From Planctomycetota bacterium (GTDB taxonomy: Bacteria > Planctomycetota > OFTM77), in the NCBI GenBank assembly GCA_029260795.1, contig JAJDCO010000105.1, positions 88,165 through 152,164 of the forward strand: a DNA stretch of 64,000 bases, in the 5' to 3' direction. Below the pieces are notes generated by a model that was not told where the DNA came from, did not search any database, and saw only the letters and a list, made by a program, of their open reading frames with translations. This document shows positions 54,351-61,911 of the stretch, in pieces; the stretch's first letter is position 1, and each line of letters opens with the position of its first letter. Position numbers and translations under genes: made by a program.

Positions 54351-55793
54351 CTATCGGTCGAGGACGTCGGCGAGCGGCACATCGTCGGGGACGCCGCAGC
54401 GATAGGGTCGGCCACCGGTGCGCTCACGCAGCTCGACCTTCGCCAGGTTCAAGACCTCGGGGCTCACCAGGAGCTCCAACGTACACCCGGCCAGGGCGCG
54501 GGCCGCGGCGTGCATGGCGATGAGGCCGTGTGGCGAGCCGCTTTGGGCGACTGCTTGCCAGGAGTGATAGGGAGTACCGGGCGTCCAAGTCGCGGTCTGG
54601 AGTCCCGCGGTGGGAACGCAGTATGAGACGTCCCCGACGTCCGTCGACGCCGGAAAGACCGGTGCCTGCAGGATGCGATGGACCTGATGGGCGAGAGCGC
54701 GCTCGGAGGCGGCGGGCAGCGTCTCGGCGATCTCTCGGGCCAGCTTCTCACTGGAGTCGTCGTACTCGGGTGCGCCGACGCGATCGAGATGTCGGAACAG
54801 CACGTCCCCGAGGACGGTGTTCGGTAGGATGTCGTGAAGGGCGGTCTGCAGGGCGATCTCGACCTCGGTCTCGGTCGCGAGGGCGCCTGCCTGAGCGCAC
54901 TGCACGACTCGGCGATAGATGTCTTCGACTTGATCGCGACGCGGTGCCCGGATGAAGTACCAAACCTCGGCCAGGTCGGGCACGACGTTCGGCGCCTTGC
55001 CACCGTTCGTCACGACGTAGTGGATGCGGGAGGTCTCGGGGACATGCTCGCGCAGGTAATTGACCGCGACATTCATGATCTCGACGGCGTCGAGCGCGCT
55101 GCGTCCCGCGTCGGGGTTGGCGGCGGCGTGGGCCGAGCGACCGCGGAATCGGAACTTCACGCTGTTCAACGCGAGCCAGACTTGGTCGGACACGACGTTT
55201 CGGTCGCCCGGATGCCAGTGCAGCGCCGCATCGAGATGGTCGAACAGCCCTTGCCGAGCCATGAAGACCTTGCCGATTCCGCGCTCCTCGGCGGGACATC
55301 CAAAGACCTCGAGGCGACCGGCCATGCCGGTGGCTTCCATCGCGTGGCGAGCCGCCACTGCTGCGGCGGCCGCACCGACCCCGAGGAGGTTGTGACCGCA
55401 GCCGTGGCCGTTGTCGGTGTCGGCTCGCGGCTGTTGCCGTGAGATGGCTTGCTGAGAAAGGCCTGGAAGCGCGTCGTACTCGACGAGTAGCCCGATCGTC
55501 GGACCTCCGTCGCCTTGCTGCCAGGTCGCCTGGAAGGCCGTCTGCAGACCGGCGACTCCGCGTGCGACCTCGAAGCCGTTCTTCTCGAGCCAGCTCGCGA
55601 GTCGCTCCGAGGAGGTGGACTCGGCGAGGGAGAGCTCGGCGTCCTGCCAAATGGCCAATGAGATGGTGTCCAGCTCAGCGCGTGCTTTCGCCAGGAATGC
55701 GTCGGAGGCCGCAAGAGCACCCTCGAGCCGCTCGTCCGGTGTGTCGATCGTTACGATGCTCAGGCAGAGTGCCAGGAGGCAGGGCGTCAGCAT
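54351..55793 (-). CDS. Secreted M20 amidohydrolase (AbgB-like)
   Basis: 480 residues with an N-terminal signal peptide (LLALCLSIVT). M20 features: VEYDALPGLSQQ, the metal-binding DNGHGCGHNLLG, GCPAEERGIGKV, and the dimerisation-lid sequence FRGRSAHAAANPDAGRSALDAV. The best match is the p-aminobenzoyl-glutamate hydrolase subunit B type, but the secreted location suggests another N-acyl amino acid or peptide substrate. Start ATG at 55793; upstream codons in frame are not protein-like. It follows the YbjN-like/lipoprotein pair after 76 bases. Confidence 0.85.
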   Translation of the reverse strand: MLTPCLLALCLSIVTIDTPDERLEGALAASDAFLAKARAELDTISLAIWQDAELSLAESTSSERLASWLEKNGFEVARGVAGLQTAFQATWQQGDGGPTIGLLVEYDALPGLSQQAISRQQPRADTDNGHGCGHNLLGVGAAAAAVAARHAMEATGMAGRLEVFGCPAEERGIGKVFMARQGLFDHLDAALHWHPGDRNVVSDQVWLALNSVKFRFRGRSAHAAANPDAGRSALDAVEIMNVAVNYLREHVPETSRIHYVVTNGGKAPNVVPDLAEVWYFIRAPRRDQVEDIYRRVVQCAQAGALATETEVEIALQTALHDILPNTVLGDVLFRHLDRVGAPEYDDSSEKLAREIAETLPAASERALAHQVHRILQAPVFPASTDVGDVSYCVPTAGLQTATWTPGTPYHSWQAVAQSGSPHGLIAMHAAARALAGCTLELLVSPEVLNLAKVELRERTGGRPYRCGVPDDVPLADVLDR

Positions 55794-55869
55794 GAGATTC
55801 TCCGAGCGCTTCGATTGGGGGGGGGCGCATTGTCGGGCGACCGAGAGCGCTTTGGCGAACGGCCCGCGG

Positions 55870-56619
55870 TCAGGCGCGACGGCGCCGCTTCTTCGGGCGC
55901 TTGCGGGAGGCACCCCAAAGAACGAATGCCGCTGCGAGGCCGACCGGAATCATCAGCCACTGCGCCGAAGTTCGCGGGGCGATCTCGGCGTGGAGCACCA
56001 CTCGCCCGCCTTCGTTGATGAGGTCTTTGAGCATCACCTTCCAGTGCGCCACACGGTTCTCGATCTTCTCGGCGTTCGTACGATCGATCGAGTCCGGCGC
56101 CTTCAGCTCGAATTGGAAGACCATCTTCCGCTCAGAGAGCGCTCGGCGCTGCTCGGCGGTCTCCGGCATCGTGCCGTCGCCGACCTGCCGGCGGTACAGC
56201 CAGCGACCTTCACCTTGCTCCTCCCAAGACAGCCCCTGGAAGAGAGTGGAGGACTTCCCTTCGGTACCGGAGGGCAGAAGAGAGTCGAGCCTTCTCAGCG
56301 CGTCGACGTCTACGAAGTCGACGACGAAGCGATAGTGAAAGCGCTCGTCGTCGCTGAGGTCTTCGAATGAGACCAGCGTGAGCCCGTCGGGCAGAGGGGC
56401 GTTGAGGCGTTCGGGGCTGATGAGCGGCAGCTCTTGGCCGGCCGCCTCGGCGATGAGCTTGAAGAGCCCGTCGCTGCGGCTGACCTCGAGCTCGGCGATG
56501 AGACGGCCGCTGCGGTCGGCGCGGATCTCGAGCTTCTCACGGTAGATCGCCTCGTCGCAAGCCGGCAGGAAGACGCCGATCAGGAGCCAGGCTACCCACG
56601 GCGTCCGGCCCGGGCTCAC
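55870..56619 (-). CDS. Lipoprotein with C-terminal membrane helix (LppM-like)
   Basis: 249 residues: signal peptide with lipobox FLPAC (Cys21), a beta-rich domain with YREKLEIRADRSGRLIAELEVS, a C-terminal membrane helix (WLMIPVGLAAAFVLWGA) and a very basic tail (SRKRPKKRRRRA). It resembles LppM-like envelope lipoproteins in plan; the assignment is loose. The GTG at 56619 overlaps the stop of the upstream YbjN-like gene by four bases (GTGA), implying coupling. Function unknown. Confidence 0.7.
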   Translation of the reverse strand: MSPGRTPWVAWLLIGVFLPACDEAIYREKLEIRADRSGRLIAELEVSRSDGLFKLIAEAAGQELPLISPERLNAPLPDGLTLVSFEDLSDDERFHYRFVVDFVDVDALRRLDSLLPSGTEGKSSTLFQGLSWEEQGEGRWLYRRQVGDGTMPETAEQRRALSERKMVFQFELKAPDSIDRTNAEKIENRVAHWKVMLKDLINEGGRVVLHAEIAPRTSAQWLMIPVGLAAAFVLWGASRKRPKKRRRRA

Positions 56620-57035
56620 TGGTTGTCTTCGCCGCCCATGAAGGCGTCCTCGGCGAGGTCGGCAAAGGTCGCGACCGACAGTAGGGAAGCGGCGATCTCG
56701 TCACGGTCGGCGACAGCGATGAGCTGCGTGTCGAGCACGACGAGGTTCTCGTCGATCAGCGCGTAGGCACCGGTCGGGAGATCGGCGTTGTATTGCAGGA
56801 GCAATCGGAAGAGCTGCTCGGCGCCGATCTGTGCGATCGGCATCTCTTCGATCGCACCGGCGACGGCCCAGTAGCGCAGCCACTCACCATCGATCTTGGC
56901 GAACACCATCTGGGATCGGCCGGCCAGCTTGCCCTCGAGAGGGACTTCCACCGCGACGAGATTCTCCTGGATCGCATTGTACTCCCAGCCGCGTCGGCTG
57001 CAGATGCGATCGATCAAGCCCATGATCTCGCTCAC
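56616..57035 (-). CDS. YbjN/type III chaperone-like protein
   Basis: 139 residues with the one-domain alpha/beta plan of YbjN and CesT-like chaperones: helix (IMGLIDRICSRRGW), strands (LVAVEVPLEGK and SQMVFAKI), then PTGAYALIDENLVVLDTQLI and a C-terminal helix. YbjN proteins are thought to act in envelope stress or as chaperones. The GTG at 57035 is chosen because GGGAG precedes it; a TTG at 57056 is possible. Coupled to the lipoprotein gene downstream. Confidence 0.65.
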   Translation of the reverse strand: MSEIMGLIDRICSRRGWEYNAIQENLVAVEVPLEGKLAGRSQMVFAKIDGEWLRYWAVAGAIEEMPIAQIGAEQLFRLLLQYNADLPTGAYALIDENLVVLDTQLIAVADRDEIAASLLSVATFADLAEDAFMGGEDNQ

Positions 57036-57253
57036 GCGAGGAACTCCCTTCGACAACTTCGAGAATGGAACGTGCGAGAAGGCGACATTCTATCGCCTTC
57101 TATCGCCCGAGTCGAACCGGGAGCAAGCGCGCGTGCCAGGAGGCTGAGTCGAAGTTCGCAGGATGTGGGCGGGTTGCGGCGCCGGGAGTGTGAAGGAAGC
57201 TTTGTATGAGGGTCGAGGGCGAGAGCGAACCGGCGGCGTCTGGCCAGGAGCTC

Positions 57254-57284
57254 GGCGCCGCCGGTTTCGGAGTGTTCCGGCGCC
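57254..57284 (-). terminator. Hairpin after the Hsp20 operon
   Basis: GC-rich arms (57254-57264 and 57277-57284) pair with a three-base bulge directly after the stop of the last Hsp20 gene. No clear T tract. Confidence 0.4.
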
Positions 57285-57767
57285 TCAGTCGCGCAGCTTG
57301 ACCTCGATCTGCCGGCGTGAGGGGTCGTCGATCTTCTTCAGCGTGATCGTGAGCACGCCGCGCTGGAACTCGGCATCGATTTGGTCGGCGTCGACCGCAG
57401 CCGGCAAGCTGAGGCTACGCTGGAACTGACCGTAGAAGGATTCGGAGTAATGGCGCTGCGACTCCTCCTCGACCTTCTCCTCTTTCTTCTCGCCAGAGAT
57501 CGTCAGCAGCCTCTCGTCGAGGGAGACCTGCAGAGACTTCGAGTCCACGCCCGGTAGCTCGGCCTTTACGACGAGCTTGTCGGGGGTTTCGCGAACGTCG
57601 AACGAAGGCTGCCAGGTTGCCAGCGAGCCGAAGAAGTCGCGGGAGGCTTCCCACGGCGTGCGGAGGAATCGGTCAAAGAATCGATCGAAGTCCGATTGGA
57701 GGCGCGTGGCAGCGCTGTAGGTCTCCGGGTCGACGGTCGGGCTCTTCTTCCAGGGTTTCCAAGTCAT
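57285..57767 (-). CDS. Small heat-shock protein Hsp20 (third of three)
   Basis: 160 residues with an alpha-crystallin domain at about 55-155 (FDVRETPDKLVVKAELPGV, LLTISGEKKEEK, FQRSLSLP and GVLTITLKK). Small heat-shock proteins hold unfolding proteins in large oligomers. It has an unusual acidic KKEEKVEEESQ loop. AAGGAG precedes the ATG at 57767. Last gene of the Hsp20 operon. Confidence 0.92.
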   Translation of the reverse strand: MTWKPWKKSPTVDPETYSAATRLQSDFDRFFDRFLRTPWEASRDFFGSLATWQPSFDVRETPDKLVVKAELPGVDSKSLQVSLDERLLTISGEKKEEKVEEESQRHYSESFYGQFQRSLSLPAAVDADQIDAEFQRGVLTITLKKIDDPSRRQIEVKLRD

Positions 57768-57804
57768 GATCGGTCTCCTTCGGGGAGCGACCGCCACTCA
57801 GGCC

Positions 57805-58188
57805 TCAGTTGCTCGAGACCTGTACCTCGATTTGACGAGGTCGACGGCTCGCCGTCTTCGGTAGATGCAGGGTCAGCACGCCGTCTCGATACTCGGCCTC
57901 GATCGCGCCGGGCTCGATCACGTCGCTGATCCGAAACTCTCGATAGAAGTCACCGCGCAAGCTCTCGCGATGACGCAGTTGATCCGTCTCGGTAGATCGC
58001 TCTGCAACCGGTGCCTGCAGAGACAGGCGACCGTCGCGATAGTCGACTCGAATGTCCTCACCGGTCACGCCCGGCAGATCCGCGATGATCGTGACCTCGT
58101 GCTCGCTGTCGAGGAGATCTACGTCGGGACGGAAAAGCTGACGCGAGTCGACGCCGGTGCTGGAGTGGGTCGGGTTCGTCTGAGTCAT
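57805..58188 (-). CDS. Small heat-shock protein Hsp20 (second of three)
   Basis: 127 residues with a short N-terminal arm and alpha-crystallin domain (VDLLDSEHEVTIIADLPGV, YREFRISDVIEPG and GVLTLHLPK). The shortest of the three; it lacks the long oligomerising N-terminal arm, so it may act with the neighbours. 15 bases after the first, 37 before the third. Confidence 0.92.
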   Translation of the reverse strand: MTQTNPTHSSTGVDSRQLFRPDVDLLDSEHEVTIIADLPGVTGEDIRVDYRDGRLSLQAPVAERSTETDQLRHRESLRGDFYREFRISDVIEPGAIEAEYRDGVLTLHLPKTASRRPRQIEVQVSSN

Positions 58189-58203
58189 GATGGCGTCCCT
58201 TCT

Positions 58204-58689
58204 TCAGGATTCGTCCGTCGGGGTTTCGGAGACTGGCGCGGATTCCACCGCCTGAGTGACGCGCACTTCGATCTGGCGTGGCTTGGCCGCTTCGGCGCGC
58301 GGGATGCAAATCGTCAAGATGCCGTTCTCGAGGCTCGCTTCGATTCCGTCAGGATTCACGGTCTTCGGAAGCATCACGGCTCGTTGAAAGCCAGTCCGCC
58401 GCCGCTCCCGCCGCAGATAGGTGCCGCCTCGCGTCTCTTCGCCTTGACGCTCGCCGCGGATCGTCATGGTGTTCTCAGCGACCGAGACATCCAGCTCGTC
58501 CAGCGAGAGACCGGGCACCGCCACCTCGACGCGGTAGCCGTCCGCGTTCTCGAAGATGTCCAGCGCCGGGTCGCTCGAGCGCGTCCGCGTCGGCTGCTGG
58601 AAGAAGTTGCCGAAGACGCCATTGAACAGCTCGTCCATCTCGCTCCGCAGCCGGTTCACGGGACTCGAGCTTCTTTGGGTGGGGATCAT
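58204..58689 (-). CDS. Small heat-shock protein Hsp20 (first of three)
   Basis: 161 residues with Phe-rich N-terminal arm (MDELFNGVFGNFFQQ) and alpha-crystallin domain (LDIFENADGYRVEVAVPGL, TGFQRAVMLPKTV and GILTICIPR). The C-terminus is acidic and extended. First gene of the operon; GGAGG lies upstream of the ATG, and a possible sigma-54-type promoter at 58781-58797. Confidence 0.92.
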   Translation of the reverse strand: MIPTQRSSSPVNRLRSEMDELFNGVFGNFFQQPTRTRSSDPALDIFENADGYRVEVAVPGLSLDELDVSVAENTMTIRGERQGEETRGGTYLRRERRRTGFQRAVMLPKTVNPDGIEASLENGILTICIPRAEAAKPRQIEVRVTQAVESAPVSETPTDES

Positions 58690-58780
58690 CTTTGTCGTTC
58701 CTCCGTCGTGGCACGCACGGTTGATTGAAGTCGTCGTATTGGTTCCGCCAGGAAACGCCCGGCCAGACCAGTCGACCTAT

Positions 58781-58797
58781 ATCAATGTGTGTGCCAA
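58781..58797 (-). promoter_or_regulatory. Possible sigma-54-type promoter of the Hsp20 operon
   Basis: On the minus strand TTGGCAC, five bases, TTGAT resembles the sigma-54 consensus TGGCAC-N5-TTGC with the -24 GG intact but C changed to A in the -12 element. It lies about 92 bases upstream of the first Hsp20 start. Confidence 0.35.
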
Positions 58798-59013
58798 TCG
58801 AAGACAAGGCACGTAAGATGTTGTCGTTTATGCGTATTGCAGACTTTTCCAGGTTGGGGCTGACTCTGCCGTTTTGGCGTATCCGACTCGGGTGGATGTC
58901 AGGATGACGCTCAACTGGCTCTGCCTGTTTGGCAGGGGCGCCCCCGAGTGAAACCCGGAGGGCGGCCGACGAGAAGCCGTCCGGTGGCATGCCGATCATC
59001 GGACGACGGCTGC

Positions 59014-59038
59014 GAGGTCCGAAGGCGCCTTCGGCCTC
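59014..59038 (-). terminator. Hairpin downstream of pta
   Basis: 59019-59034 is a perfect 16-base palindrome, extended by GAGG/CCTC flanks with one unpaired base. It lies 46-70 bases after the pta stop. Confidence 0.5.
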
Positions 59039-59083
59039 AGTCCCGGTCCGACGGCTCCATCCGTCTGGCAGCGCTCGGTCGCC

Positions 59084-60049
59084 TCAGTCCTCGCACATGA
59101 CGGCCGCGATGGCGGCGACGTCGACGATATCTCCGGCGGTACAGCCGCGGGAAAGGTCGAGGAACGGACGTCTCAATCCCTGGACCAGTGGACCGAGCGC
59201 CCTGGCACCGGCCAAGCGCTCGGTGATCTTGTAAGCGATGTTGCCGGCATCGAGGTCGGGGAAGACGAACACGTTGGCCTTGCCAGCGACCGGGCTGTCG
59301 GGCGCTTTGCGCCGAGCAATCTCGGGGACGAAAGCGGCATCGAACTGGAGCTCGCCATCGCAAACGACCCGGGGATGTTTCTTGCGAGTCCAGGCCACGG
59401 CCTCGCGCACCTTGTCGACATCGGCGTGGCGGGCGCTGCCATGGCTGGAGAACGAAAGAAAGGCGACGAGCGGCTCCTCCCCCGTGAGCTGTCGGTGTGT
59501 GTGCGCGGTGGTCGCGGCGATCGAGGCGAGCTGTTTCGCATTGGGCTGCGGCACGACGCCACAGTCGGCATAAGTCAAGGCGCGCCCGCCCTCGAGCACC
59601 ATCAGAAAGCAGCTCGAGACGACGCGGACGCCTTCGCCACGACCGACCACCGAGATCCCCGCCCGCAGTACGTCTCTCGTCGGTGAAGCGGATCCCGCTA
59701 CGGCCGCGTCGACCAGCCCGGCATCGATCAGGTAGGCGGCGAACACCAAGGGCGTCTCGGCTGCAGCGCGTGCGCGATCGGGCGGCACGTCCTTGGCCGC
59801 AAGCTTGGCGACGTGTCGCTCGGCAAAGCTCTCGAAGCGCTCGTGTCCACGGAGGGGCAGGATCTCGACCTCGGTCCCCTTCAGCTTGCCGGGCGCGAGG
59901 TCGGGGCTCTCGAGAAGGACCGGGCGAGCGATGTCGGCGGCCGAGATTTGGCGGGCGGCCTCGACGACTCGCGGGTCGTGAGACTCGGGCAGCACGATCG
60001 TCCGGCGCCCCTGCCTCGCGTGCTCACGAATCCGCTCGAGAACGGTCAT
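59084..60049 (-). CDS. pta: Phosphate acetyltransferase
   Basis: 321 residues, the short PTA_PTB form (as in EutD/Bacillus Pta) without the long N-terminal regulatory domain of E. coli Pta. Visible: VLPESHDPRVVEAA, GLVDAAVAGSASPTRDVLRA, SSCFLMVLEGGRALTYADCGVVPQPNA and PVAGKANVFVFPDLDAGNIAYK. Interconverts acetyl-CoA and acetyl phosphate; a phosphobutyryl variant is less likely. ATG at 60049; ten bases after the AtuA C-domain gene, so in its operon. No acetate kinase gene is in view. Confidence 0.9.
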   Translation of the reverse strand: MTVLERIREHARQGRRTIVLPESHDPRVVEAARQISAADIARPVLLESPDLAPGKLKGTEVEILPLRGHERFESFAERHVAKLAAKDVPPDRARAAAETPLVFAAYLIDAGLVDAAVAGSASPTRDVLRAGISVVGRGEGVRVVSSCFLMVLEGGRALTYADCGVVPQPNAKQLASIAATTAHTHRQLTGEEPLVAFLSFSSHGSARHADVDKVREAVAWTRKKHPRVVCDGELQFDAAFVPEIARRKAPDSPVAGKANVFVFPDLDAGNIAYKITERLAGARALGPLVQGLRRPFLDLSRGCTAGDIVDVAAIAAVMCED

Positions 60050-60059
60050 GGGCTCGCCG

Positions 60060-60395
60060 TCAGTCCTCGAGCAATCCGTCGGGGACCTCGATCTGCATCT
60101 GCAGGAGACCGAGCCCGTGGGTCTTACCTTGAGCGTCCGACTTGAGGCTCTCCGAGCCCCCACCGCCCAGAGAGTCGTGCAGGATGAAGTTCAGTGCGTG
60201 GAGATTCGGAACCTCGTAGCGGTCGACCTTGCCGCGGCAGATACGGCTGAAGTGCTTCTTGACTCGCTCGGCGGTGAGCTCCGAGACCAAGAGGTCGTAG
60301 TACTCGGGCCGACGCGCGATTACGCCGACGTTGCTTCCGTCGCCCTTGTCTCCCGAGCGGGCATAGGCGATTCGCGATAGCTCGACTTGGGCCAC
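60060..60395 (-). CDS. AtuA C-terminal-domain-like small protein
   Basis: 111 residues: VELSRIAYARSGDKGDGSNVGVIARRP, then LNFILHDSLGGGGSESL and HGLGLLQMQIEVP. This is the ferredoxin-fold domain that forms the C-terminal part of longer AtuA proteins, here as its own gene. The GTG at 60395 has AGGAG seven bases upstream and starts one base after the AtuA stop. Probably forms a complex with the upstream gene product. Confidence 0.85.
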   Translation of the reverse strand: MAQVELSRIAYARSGDKGDGSNVGVIARRPEYYDLLVSELTAERVKKHFSRICRGKVDRYEVPNLHALNFILHDSLGGGGSESLKSDAQGKTHGLGLLQMQIEVPDGLLED

Positions 60396-60396
60396 C

Positions 60397-61764
60397 TCAG
60401 GACTCCTCGATGACGACTTGGGTCTCAACCTTCTCTCGGCTGACGAGTGCCGGCCAGTAGGAGACGATCTCGGTGGCCTTGGGGCGACCTCCGGCGAAGC
60501 CGGTCACACCTGGCGGGCCGCTGGTGACCAGTGGGGCGAGCTCCATGCCGAATCGGTCGACGTCCGCGCGGTTGGGCGAGCGCACACCGATCCGCAACGC
60601 GACCTCGCTCAGATTCTCGGGTGCGGGCGCGATGCCATCGAAGCAGACGCCGCTCCCGACCAGCTCGACCAATCGGTCCGAAGCCGGGAACTCCACGCCG
60701 TCCAGGCTGAGCCGCTTCCAGATGATGTCCGCGCAGAGCCGAGCCTTGGCTTCGGCATCGGGACCGGCCACGACAAGCTGACCGACTGCCTTGTAGCCCT
60801 GGCTGTAGCTGATGGACACCTTCAGGGTCTCGGTGCGCGGACGTCCCTGCACACCGCTCACACGGACTCGCTCGTCACCCACTTGCTCGAGCTGAATCGA
60901 TGAGAAGTCGGCGACCACATCGGGCGTGATGTAGTTTTTCGGATCCCCCATCTCGTAGACGAGCTGAGAGCTGACGGACTCGATCGTCACCAGGCCGCCC
61001 GTTCCCGGATGCTTCGTGACGTCGAAGCTGCCATCGGCGCGTCCTTCGACGATCGGGTATCCGATCCGGGCCATGTCTGGCACTTTTCGCCAGTCGGTAA
61101 AATTGCCGCCCGTGCATTGGGCACCACACTCGAGGATGTGCCCGGCCACGGTACCGGCCGCCAGCCTGTCGTGATCGTCGAACGACCAACCGAACTCGTG
61201 AATGAGCGGCGCCGCGACCAACGCCGGATCGGTGCAGCGCCCGGCGATGATGATCTGCGCTCCCTGCCCGAGCGCCTCCACCAGGGGCTCGGCGCCTACG
61301 TACACGTTCGCCGAGAGCACGCGATGGAGCACCTCGCTGAGCGGACGCCCGTCGTCCATGTTCTTCAAGGGCTCGCCGGACGCGATCAGCTCTTCTAGCC
61401 GGTCGAGGATGTTGTCCCCGGACACGATGCCGACCTTGACGCCCTGGTACCCGGCTTTCCGAATCGTCTCGAGCACCGCTTCTTGGCAGGCCCGCGGATT
61501 GACGCCTCCCGCGTTGGCGATGACCTTGATGTTCTTCTCGACTACCTCCGGCAAGATACGCTCGAGCGTCTTGACGAAATCTGTCGCATAGCCTTTCGAA
61601 GGGTCCCGCGACTTGAGCTTCTGCAAGATGCTCATCGTCACCTCGGCGAGGTAGTCCATCGTGAGGTAATCGAGGGGACCCTCGCGCACCAGTCGGACCG
61701 GGCCGAGGGGGCTGTCTCCCCAGAAGCCCTGCCCGTTCGCGACGCGCACGGTTTTCTCGCTCAT
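60397..61764 (-). CDS. AtuA family protein (DUF1446)
   Basis: 455 residues. Contains VRVANGQGFWGDS, IKVIANAGGVNPRACQEAV, GRCTDPALVAAPLIHEFGW and AGHILECGAQCTGGNFTDW, the core of AtuA/DUF1446 proteins. AtuA belongs to acyclic terpene and leucine catabolism in Pseudomonas, but most family members have unknown roles in acyl-CoA-type degradation. AAGGGTG precedes the ATG at 61764. The C-terminal domain is encoded by the next gene. Confidence 0.88.
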   Translation of the reverse strand: MSEKTVRVANGQGFWGDSPLGPVRLVREGPLDYLTMDYLAEVTMSILQKLKSRDPSKGYATDFVKTLERILPEVVEKNIKVIANAGGVNPRACQEAVLETIRKAGYQGVKVGIVSGDNILDRLEELIASGEPLKNMDDGRPLSEVLHRVLSANVYVGAEPLVEALGQGAQIIIAGRCTDPALVAAPLIHEFGWSFDDHDRLAAGTVAGHILECGAQCTGGNFTDWRKVPDMARIGYPIVEGRADGSFDVTKHPGTGGLVTIESVSSQLVYEMGDPKNYITPDVVADFSSIQLEQVGDERVRVSGVQGRPRTETLKVSISYSQGYKAVGQLVVAGPDAEAKARLCADIIWKRLSLDGVEFPASDRLVELVGSGVCFDGIAPAPENLSEVALRIGVRSPNRADVDRFGMELAPLVTSGPPGVTGFAGGRPKATEIVSYWPALVSREKVETQVVIEES

Positions 61765-61911
61765 GTTCACCCTTCTCAGAGTCAATCCACGGGGCTCGGC
61801 CCGCCGCCTCGCCAGAATCGCCGGAACAGAGTGCCAGAGGACCTCTGGGGATTCAATCGACGGGGACTCGCGCCCGCCCGATCCGAGCCAGAGAAGCGAG
61901 TGTGCATCGGC

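Larger units (their letters stand above)
58690..59083. other. Gene-free stretch between the Hsp20 operon and pta
   Basis: 394 bases without a supported gene. It holds the Hsp20 promoter region on the left and the likely pta terminator on the right. No CIRCE (TTAGCACTC-N9-GAGTGCTAA) or clear sigma-32 consensus was found. Confidence 0.5.

Noticed and set aside
58690..58930. CIRCE or sigma-32 element for the Hsp20 operon
   Set aside because: Neither consensus is present on the minus strand.
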